Shown piece by piece: positions 56,353-64,000 of a stretch of 64,000 nt of DNA (positions are counted from its first letter, which is position 1; each line of letters begins with the position of its first letter). The DNA is taken from positions 23,883,337-23,947,336 of the forward strand of contig CM067065.1 in the NCBI GenBank assembly GCA_033980235.1. The letters are read 5' to 3'. Under the pieces are notes generated by a model. The model made no database searches. It saw only the letters and a list, made by a program, of their open reading frames with translations, and was not told the DNA's origin. The translations under genes and the position numbers were made by a program. The stretch is from Diadema setosum. Taxonomy: Eukaryota > Echinodermata > Echinoidea > Diadematoida > Diadematidae.

Positions 56353-57304
56353 AGGAAACAAGGCTCGGGGGGGGGGGGGGGTTAAAATATTACAAACAAA
56401 TCAGAACAAAGAGAGGCTTCTGGAATTTCCAGAATCTGAATGTTGGAAAACAAAATGATAGATATTATAAATAAAAACAAATGAATGGTAGGTAGTGGAA
56501 CTCAAATCATTACTGTCCCACTATCACTTTCACACATTCACTCTCAAACATTTAAATGACGTAATGATAAACTATTTACAGTGAGATACAGTGAATAAAG
56601 TAACCAAAACTAATGCAATATCCTTCAACATAATTATCCTAAAATGGTCAATTTCTTCAACCATAACAATAACAACTGAGCAATGACTATAATTTATAAC
56701 TTCAATATGCTCAATTATCAAACAAGGAAAATTAAACCAGCACAAAATATGCATGAATAGGAATTCATGACTAAAAGAGCAAATCAGGAAATATCAGCGA
56801 AAATTAATATATCAAATCATAATCAAGAATTTGAGTCGTTCTCGCTGACGCTAATTTCCAAGCATCTAATTGAGTATCAGCGGAGAGGTAACGAGTGCGC
56901 TCGAGAGCTATCTGTGCGGCCTATTAGGAATTATCACTTCAGTGAAGGATGTACACAGAAGAATATGACACTCAAACCTCACTCGATAAGAAAGTAAATT
57001 TCTCCAAATTGATAACGATAGAAGTAAGCGAAAGAACAGACACATTCAAGTCTGTTTATTAAAAATGAGTTTAAACTCAAATTTCTCCAATCAGTGTCAA
57101 GACAATTAATTTGATACAATAATATAACATGCAATTACACAGCCTTGAAAAAGGATTCCAAAGCTTATATTCTCATTATTTTGGCAATGAGATTAATAAT
57201 GTAAAAGTTACGTATTTATTACTTCAGCAACAAATACAACAAATCATAAAATGACAAAAAATATATCATATAAAGCTTTAGACTTATAAAGCTTATCAAG
57301 AAAA
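56353..57304 (-). other. Non-coding region of element 3 before the 3' LTR
   Basis: About 950 bp with a G run at 56369-56380 and no recognisable frame. Confidence 0.6.
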
Positions 57305-58213
57305 TTATGTGTATAATCGTTTCATATATTTCTTTGGTGTTCCCGTGACAGGAATGATTCTATCAATCAGGATTTGTCTTATCAAGTTACTTGTGTCTGT
57401 ATACAGTCCTATGTTCCACCAAAATCTAACCTCTTTGGGGTTATTACCGTCAGTCGGAGTCCTAATGAATGAAGTCAGTACTTGTAATTGCCCGTTCTTA
57501 AATCGTCCTCGGTGTAGGGTCATGTCATTGTCAGAAGGCGCAGTTGTTAGAAGGTCAAATTGTCGTTCAAGGTTAGTTTGTCGTAGGGGGGTTGGGGCGG
57601 CTATTCCGTTGTTAGGGGTGATGGATGTCACATAGTCAGATGTTTGGATTGGGTCTGTCGTCTGAAAGCACATGATGTGATCAGCAGTACATTCAGGAGG
57701 GGTGTGGTCATGCTCATCAATAAAATTTACTGATGGTTTGTCAGAGGTTTCACCGTCTCCAGGGGTCACTGTCTTTCCAAGTGCCTCTTTCAGTCGCTGG
57801 AGGTGGGTGATGGGTTTCCTCTCATCCAATGCAGCTTTCATGAAACAGGGTTTCAACCTGTTGTAGTTAAAGATATCTCGCAGAATTTCACCTTTGATAG
57901 TGGAGAGAATGAAGTGGGTTCTATCGAGCGCCTCATGCACAACTAAAGGTCCGACCCAAGCAGCTGCAATCTTTCTCGAGTTTGCAGTGAGGGAGGAAGA
58001 AGTTGGCTTGCACAAATAGACTAGGTGGCCTATTGAATAGATAGGAGTTTGCCGTAGTTCATTTGTAATGGCGACATTCTGCTTGTGTTGAGTTCTCCTT
58101 TGGAGCGAAAGCATCGTGTGAGAGATCTGGTCAAATTTCCGTTTGAGATGGGAAACATATTCGTCATAAGTCTGGGTCAGACCAGACATTGGGTTGAAGG
58201 TCAAGTTAGTCAT
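57305..58213 (-). pseudogene. Element 3 integrase C-terminal region
   Basis: A 302-codon frame overlapping the integrase frame by 4 nt in another phase. It contains VGPLVVHEALDRTHFIL and DIFNYNRLKPCFM, a GPF/Y-like C-terminal integrase module, then a long polar tail. I infer it was joined to the integrase frame before a frameshift. A separate downstream protein is possible. Confidence 0.65.
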
Positions 58214-59157
58214 GGTTGGGGGTCTCGTCCAAATACAAGTTGGTAAGGGCAGTGGTCACCTAGATGAGGGGAAGAGAATGAGTTGTAGGCATAGCAAGTA
58301 GTGGGAATAAACCGAACCCAATCTGTTCCAAAGTTCACCTTGAGGAGGTCAGAGAGTGTTCGAATGTGGCGTTCAACTTGTAAGCTGCCGTGGTTTGCAA
58401 CACTAATCACTTTCCTATCAATGTTCAGGGCGGTACACAGTGTAGTCAGTAGTTTGCCTGTGAGAGCGGCTGCTGCGTCAGTCACAAGGCAGGAAGGGGG
58501 TCCGAAAATGCAGATAACCTTTTGTATCAATGCCTCACAAATTGTTTCGGCATCGAGAGTGCGAAGTGGGGCACAAATAACAAAGCGGGTTATCTCGTCA
58601 CAAATGACCATCAAATGTCTAAAACCAGTTGCCGAGGTAGGCATGGTCTTAAAGTCAAGGCTTATTCTGTCAAAGGGTCGATAGGAGTCAGGTACACGAG
58701 TGTGAAATGGGCGTAACTTGTCTGGTTTGCCACGGAACTGTTGGCATCTCAGGCAAGCTTTGACATAGTTTTGTACCCTGTCAAACATCTGTGGCATATA
58801 GTAATTACGTCGTATTGTCAAGTAAGTGCGCATTGTTCCTTGGTGGTTGCCAAGTAGGTTGTCATGGTATTGTGAAATGATAACATCAGTCAGTGATTCT
58901 GGTACAGCAAGTTGTAGTTTAAAGTCGTCAGTCTTGTCAAAGAAAAGGCGGAATAATACACTATCACATAGGATGTATTGCTCAGCTTTCAGCTGAATTG
59001 TTTTCGCTGCCTTTTTGTCACTAGGTAATATGTCATGGGCTAGAAAGCCATAGATCGGTTTGAAAAATGGAGATGTCTCTTGTTCTGTCTTAAGTCTTCG
59101 TATGTCAATGGGCAGGTTGTAGTCACGGATGATTTTTCTCTTTATCAAGTCTAGCAC
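58210..59157 (-). pseudogene. Element 3 integrase core
   Basis: HHCC finger (HDNLLGNHQG, CLRCQQ) followed by a catalytic core with Asp in RISLDFKTMP, Asp in CLVTDAAAAL and Glu in LQVERHIRTL. All three DDE residues are present. The frame is open for 315 codons, but its upstream link to RNase H and downstream link to the C-terminus are in other frames. Confidence 0.85.
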
Positions 59158-59288
59158 TTTGTCTATATGTCATGTTGTTTGGGTATATGTGGAGCAACAA
59201 TCTGCTCAACATTTGAGATCAGTGACTTAGGGGCTGTAAACAAGTCTGGGGGCACATCCCTGTATGTTTGTGTACACGGTGACTCATT

Positions 59289-60260
59289 TTATTTGTCCAC
59301 CAGTGTAGGTTCTGTTTGCTTCGGAGCTTTAGGTGTTGGTTTCTGTGTGTTGGGTCTGTTATGGTCATGTGGGGCAAAGTGTGTCGTAGTTGGGGGCAGG
59401 TCAGGGGGTGTGTCTAATGCTGATATCTGATTGGCCGGTTCATGCGAATGTGGGGTATTGTTATTGGGTGCAGGTGTGATGATTGGATCAGGGGGTGGGG
59501 CGGTGTCAGTATCAATATTGTTGTGGTTGTTAGTTTTGGGTCTGTCAGGATAAAGATTGGGAACAGAAATACCCATCTCTTTAGCAAAGGCGCGTGTCAC
59601 TGGACGCTCGGCAGGTTGTATAGGATTAAGATGATCTAGGTCATGATTATCAACTAAACTAAATGAAATGGGCACTACATGATCTATCTCGGCATGTTTG
59701 TCGCTTGGTATGCGAGACAGAAAATCTGCTAGGACAAGTTCGGTACCCTTCTTGTATGCAATCTTAAAGGAGTACTCTGATAATTTCAAGACTAGTTTCT
59801 GAAGGCGGGTGGTGGATGGTTCATCTTTGGACTTTAATATCTGAACAATTGAGCTGTGATCAACAAATGCATTGAATTCACAGCCACGCAACAAGTGTTT
59901 GAAAGCAGTTATGTTTATCAAAAGGCCAAACAATTCTAGTTCTGTTACACTATACCTCTGGCAAGCGTCAGGGAGAACTTTAGAGTAATAGCCTATAACT
60001 CTTTCATGTCCGTTGATGATTTGAGTCAAGTAAGATCCAGTCGCAGTCCGTGATGTGTCACTGTAAAGTGTGAATCGTCCGGTATTCGTAGGCATGTGCA
60101 GTATAGGGGGTTTGGTCATGAGGTCTTTGATTTTGTTAAAGGCGCGTTCATGTTCGCCAGTCCATTTGAATTTCTCACTCTTTCGGGTAAGCTGGTGTAG
60201 TGGCTTCAAAATAGACTGTATTTTGGGGGAAGAATCCTGCAACATAATTGAGAGCACCAA
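59289..60260 (-). pseudogene. Element 3 RNase H and linker
   Basis: Contains FKWTGEHERAFNKIKDLM, RFTLYSDTSRTATGSYLTQ, ELELFGLL and AFVDHSSIVQIL, typical of gypsy RNase H. A Pro/Thr/Asn-rich linker follows, before integrase. A frameshift near 60230-60260 separates it from reverse transcriptase. Confidence 0.85.
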
Positions 60261-60299
60261 TTAACCGTCTAACTTGTCTGGGTGTCTTGGGTCGAGTGA

Positions 60300-61410
60300 T
60301 GTTGTGTATAGAGGCGCATCAATTGTTCAGTGGTCGAAAACAAGCCTCACCGTCCGAGTTAATAGTTATCCTATGTCCCATGTAGTCTACGTCATTGGTG
60401 AAGAGTTTACATTTCTTAGGAGAGATTTTTAAGTCCATTGTCAGAGATGGCCTGTAATACTTTGGTCAGGTGGAGTTTGTGGGATGTCTTGTCAGGGCTA
60501 AATAGGATTATGTCATCATGGTGAGCAATGCAGAAATTGCGGGAGTTGGGAATGGTGCGTGAAATGTTGTCGATTTGTGCTTAGAATAGTCCGGGTGAAA
60601 TGTTAAGTCCTTGGGCAAGTCGTTTATAGTAATAGTGCTTTCCTCCATGATAGGAGGCAATGCCGGTATATTGTTGTGCTTGTTTAGAGAGGGGAATGCA
60701 GTGAAAGGCAGATTTGAGGTCGATGACACTCATTACTTTAGTTTTAGCATGTCCGATGCTTTTAAGGGTTTCAGTCAGTAGGGGAAAGGGATGGTTGATA
60801 CGTCTAATTCTAGAGTTCAGGTAACGAAAGTCGGTCACTACTCGTTTTTCAGTCTTGTCTTTCTTGGCAATGAGTAACACAGGCGAGGTGTATGCCTGAT
60901 GTCCAACCTCAAGTATACCAAGTTTCACGAGTTTGGTCAGTTCCTTTTCGATTTGTCGTTTGTCAGTTTCAGTAGCAAAGTATGGTCGAATGAAAAATGG
61001 TTCGTCATTGGTCAAGTGTATGTCTACTTCAAAGCTTGGGCAACTAGATAGCTCACCATAGAGGGAGAATGCGGGTCTGTTGTCTTTAAGGATCTGTATC
61101 AACTCATTCTTTTCAGAGGGAGAAAGCACACTATCCTTTAAGTCAATATGGGCTCTAATGATTTGGTCTTCAGTCATGTTAGCAATGGGGTCATTGGGAT
61201 CAAGGTGGGGGTATTTGTCAAGGTTTGCTTGTCTAGTCTGGCTGTCAAGGTTACTCTCTGCGGTGTCAAGCTGAGTGGAGTAAAGTGCATGTGTGTTGTC
61301 AGTCAAGGTCATAGTTATGTTGTCTAGTGGGAGGGGCTCAGTTACACGTACGGGGGTTAGTAGTGTCGAGAAAGGCAATCGCCCTACCCTTAGAGAAATG
61401 TAGAGGTCTT
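60300..61410 (-). pseudogene. Element 3 reverse transcriptase
   Basis: The open part (61410-60581) has LGILEVGHQAYTSPVLLIAK, VVTDFRYLN and VIDLKSAFHCIPL. A TAA at ~60580 replaces the codon after SPGLF. The following segment keeps IAHHDDIILFSP, so the catalytic box reads HHDD here in place of the usual Y-x-D-D. Another frameshift lies near 60431 (extra A). Confidence 0.8.
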
Positions 61411-61655
61411 TTTTTCAATTCAATTCAATTCAATAAAGGTTTTATTCAATCATGTATCGCAGCCAGTGGCTGAATTGCACATGTTTACAAAGATAAAAGA
61501 TACGATCATAATTATTACTTCATATAAAATAACAAGAAAATTGAATCTCCTACAAGTACAAAATACACTTAACTAAAACTGAAAATATTAACTTAAACAT
61601 TGAAAAGCTTAAAATATACAAAACATTATTACTAAAATAATTATCACTATTAATG
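61411..61655. mobile_element. Short insertion in element 3 pol with TTCAA tail
   Basis: The pol frame is open on both sides (TTDRPIN before, DLYISLRVGRL after) but is interrupted by ~245 bp of AT-rich DNA. This begins TTTTTTTCAATTCAATTCAATTC and contains TCGCAGCCAGTGGCTGAATT. The tandem tail suggests a SINE or the 3' end of a LINE on the reverse strand. Ends are approximate. Confidence 0.55.
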
Positions 61656-62330
61656 GGTCTGTCAGTAGTATTAGTCGCAATGATTTGAGTCGCACCTTTT
61701 GTTAGTTTTACCACCATTGTTGATGGGCAGTGCCTACTGAGGTAGTCATTGGAAGTCAGTATGACGTCAGAGTTACGTAAGTGGGCAGGTGTATGTCCCT
61801 GTTGTGTCATGAGTGTGGACCCAAAATGTTCGATTTTCACCTTTGATGTAGGGGGAAATGGTATCCTACGCCGTTTGATTTTGAACCTATGGTCCCTGAA
61901 AGTAAAAGTCCCGTCTACGTCCGAAAGTGTGTTATTGCCTAATATCAAATCAACACCAACAAGGTTTTCAACGACTAAAGCAGAAATTTCGAATTTGTAA
62001 CCGTGAATTGTGACTCTGAATTTAATCGCGGTTTGCGCTTCAAGGAACTGCCCGTTCCCTAGTTTAAATCGAGTGGGAGTCACGCTCTGCCTCTTTAGGT
62101 TGGAAAGGTGTGGAGTTGATTTAACATAGCGGTCAGAAATCAATGTCTTGGTAGCACCACTGTCAAAAAGAATGAAAATGTGCTTACCACTGTCAATTCA
62201 TCCCTTAACAAAGTTATTACTAGTCAGTTGCAGGTCTACGTCTTCTGTCCCTAAGTATGTCGATTTGAGTTTTTGTCCGTCCCTAGGCCTGGGGTGTTCA
62301 TTTTGGGAGGTGGAATAGAGAGCGCTTCTA
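61656..62330 (-). pseudogene. Element 3 protease
   Basis: The protease active site FDSGATKTL lies near 62145-62175, followed by VTIHGYKFEISALVVENLVG and DLILGNNTL. A TGA at about 62197 lies upstream, between the Gag-pol linker (YLGTEDVDLQLTSNN) and the active site. The linker is in a different frame from Gag, so a frameshift, either programmed or accidental, joins them. Confidence 0.75.
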
Positions 62331-62340
62331 TTTTCCTCCC

Positions 62341-63501
62341 TTAATGAAAACCCTGGGAATGTGTGTCGAAGTACTGTCCTGTGTATTGTAGATATTGTTG
62401 TTGTTGTTGTTGTTGTTGTCGATGATGATGTCGGTTATAGTCATTGTATTGTTGTCTGTGGGGTGAGGGTGGTCCGTAATATTGGGGTCGTCTGTCGCGT
62501 TCAATGTCTCTCAACCTATGCCGACAATCCCTCCAAAAATGGCCAGGAATGTGACAATAGTCACACTTGCCAGCGAATCGAGGTCGAGACCGTTGGTCGC
62601 GTCCTCGGCTTTGTGACCGATAACGATCACGAGAAGGAGAGCGCCGTCCAGGATGTCTGTCTCTACTATCATGTCGTCTGTCTCTACTTAAACTACGTCT
62701 GTAGTCAGAATGATGTCGGTCCCTACTTAAACTACGTTCATGTCTGCTGTGGTCATCCCTATGTCGAGTCCTGCTAGCGCTGCGGCTGATGCTGCGGTCA
62801 GAGTCATTGTGTTGGGAATGTCGATTTCGTCTTCGTCCTCGGGAGTCTTTCTGTTCGGTTGTAAATCTAAGGGAGGAAATTTCCTCACTTAGGAGGTCGA
62901 CATCGTCTTGGTTTGCGAATGTCACCTCTTTTTTCGGGGTAGTGTCAGTCCTGAGATCTATGAAAAGCTGCGCTTTCGCGGCTATCTCGTCAGGGGTGGT
63001 CGTTGATGTCGGCGATGCCATAAGAATGGCGGCGCGACAGTCTGGGGTCAGTGCAGCAAGTAAACGGTCCTTTATTTGCTTCTCCCCATAGTCTATGTAG
63101 GAGGCAGTCTGTCTGAGTCGTTGGAGAAAAGTTTCGACACTCTCTCCATCAGTCATAGTCATGGTGTTAAAGTCAGTAACCCTAGCAAAAGTCGATTTGG
63201 CGGGGCTAAATCGCCTAGTGAAAGCCGTCTTTTGGTCGTCATAAGTAGTGAAAGTCAATTTGTCTATCCTGAGTCTGACCTGTCCCTCTAATGTCCGCTT
63301 GAAAGTCTTAAGTATAGTCGTCAAGTTGCCAGCTTTGTCCGAGTCAATGTCATGGGCGTCTAAATAGTCTTCAAAGGTCAAAATATGGGCAGTACAGTCA
63401 TTGTAATCTAGTCGGCCGCCAGAAAATTTAGTCGGTAAAAAGTCGGTCTTTCGGAGGGTCCTACTGGTGGTCATGGTGGTATTGGTACTGTGATTGGTCA
63501 T
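62341..63501 (-). CDS. gag: Element 3 Gag with Arg/Ser-rich region (386 aa)
   Basis: Gag of a Ty3/gypsy element. Residues ~20-180 resemble a retrotransposon Gag domain (FEDYLDAHDID, VETFLQRLRQTASYIDYG). Residues ~215-310 are very rich in Arg, Ser, His and Asp (RSLSRDRHHSDYRRSLSRD-type repeats), like an SR-protein domain. The CCHC knuckle CDYCHIPGHFWRDC follows near 310-325. A Gln/His/Tyr-rich tail with a Gln run is encoded by the GTT repeat at 62395-62418. The frame is intact and starts at 63501; the 5' leader continues to the window edge (63502-64000, no frame seen). Confidence 0.85.
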   Translation of the reverse strand: MTNHSTNTTMTTSRTLRKTDFLPTKFSGGRLDYNDCTAHILTFEDYLDAHDIDSDKAGNLTTILKTFKRTLEGQVRLRIDKLTFTTYDDQKTAFTRRFSPAKSTFARVTDFNTMTMTDGESVETFLQRLRQTASYIDYGEKQIKDRLLAALTPDCRAAILMASPTSTTTPDEIAAKAQLFIDLRTDTTPKKEVTFANQDDVDLLSEEISSLRFTTEQKDSRGRRRNRHSQHNDSDRSISRSASRTRHRDDHSRHERSLSRDRHHSDYRRSLSRDRRHDSRDRHPGRRSPSRDRYRSQSRGRDQRSRPRFAGKCDYCHIPGHFWRDCRHRLRDIERDRRPQYYGPPSPHRQQYNDYNRHHHRQQQQQQQQYLQYTGQYFDTHSQGFH

Positions 63502-64000
63502 GGTGTAATATTGAGTAACACAAAGCCTATCTAATCAAATATCAAAGTCAAAGATCAGTAATAACAGTCAAACAAATATGAGTATGAAAAATTCATAAGG
63601 AAACACATGAGGATTAGATACAAATAACCAGTCAAAATAAAATAATGCAAACTCAGTAAGCACTAATCAAAATCAACATACTCTCAAATATCTCTCACAC
63701 TGGGACAGTAATAACAATCAAAGTTCCACTTACCCAATGTGAAAGGGTTCAACCAAGTCTCCAATTATCAAAATGATTGCGTAGTATAGTATTCCAAAAA
63801 CAAGAAAATAATCAAAATAAGCAATCAAACCATCAGTCCTCCAGGTTAAGAGTCAATTATCCTTGAAAATGTTATTAGTGTTTACACTGTAAGTGTCTGG
63901 TCCTGAATCCGTCTGGTAGTCCTGTCGTTGTCGAAATGTGTCAGTCATTATTCAAATTTATGAAGTTCTTCCGTCGTGATGTTTTCATTGCAACTGATTG

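Larger units (their letters stand above)
55639..64000 (-). mobile_element. Ty3/gypsy LTR retrotransposon, classical order, runs off the right edge
   Basis: Reverse-strand element inserted after CAATGTTAG. The uninterrupted sequence CAATGTTAGTGACC is after exon D at 46620-46635. From its 5' side it holds Gag (62341-63501), protease, reverse transcriptase, RNase H, integrase and a C-terminal region, then a non-coding part, a polypurine tract and the 3' LTR. The 5' LTR is beyond 64000. Several frameshifts, one or more stops and an insertion make this copy inactive. Confidence 0.9.

Noticed and set aside
62361..63291. Three + strand frames of 71-138 codons
   Set aside because: Antisense shadows of the element 3 Gag frame.
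1..64000. tRNA and rRNA genes
   Set aside because: I looked for T-arm consensus words and rRNA-like blocks and found none that could be supported; the tRNA-like words found are primer-binding sites.

Overview
The window is invertebrate nuclear DNA: AT-rich, intron-rich and full of transposons. I see no bacterial operons, rRNA or tRNA genes. The best guess is an echinoderm, perhaps a sea urchin. The reasons are NLR-style leucine-rich-repeat (LRR) exons ending in a SSCQ/SSCK motif, Gmr1-like Ty3/gypsy elements (a clade known from deuterostomes), and the style of the repeats. This is inference; no species marker was seen.

The host signal is seven LRR exons, all on the + strand, all open, 174 or 183 nt long, all starting after AG with an ATT/ATC codon and ending in CAG/AAG before GT. 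They are A 2323-2496, B 13013-13186, C 35172-35354, D 46168-46350, E 48438-48620, F 50095-50277 and G 55179-55361. Every exon starts and ends in phase 0, so any set can be joined. They look like the repeat array of one very long NLR/LRR gene or of tandem paralogues. No NACHT, death-fold, first or last exon is in the window. Flanking intron sequence is shared between exons, so whole exon-intron units were duplicated: A with B, E with F, and a long unit carrying D and then G.

Most other DNA is mobile elements sitting in those introns. The A-B interval holds a young gypsy element (5718-12344) with identical 195-bp LTRs. The B-C interval holds a decayed LINE (LINE C, about 15.1-34.86 kb) split by a foldback transposon, which is split by a second foldback, which holds a TIR element, which holds another LINE. 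LINE C is also split by a second Gmr1-like element (27544-34726). The C-D interval holds a third foldback (36162-45312) with a TTAA element and two LINEs inside. The window ends in a reverse-strand Ty3/gypsy element (from 55639) that runs off the right edge.

The two Gmr1-like elements have integrase before reverse transcriptase. The younger one keeps one open 1313-codon frame but has lost the integrase catalytic core in frame. The foldback family has arms built of ~30-bp tandem repeats and 8-bp target duplications, with duplicated or empty copies in the same window that confirm several insertion points.
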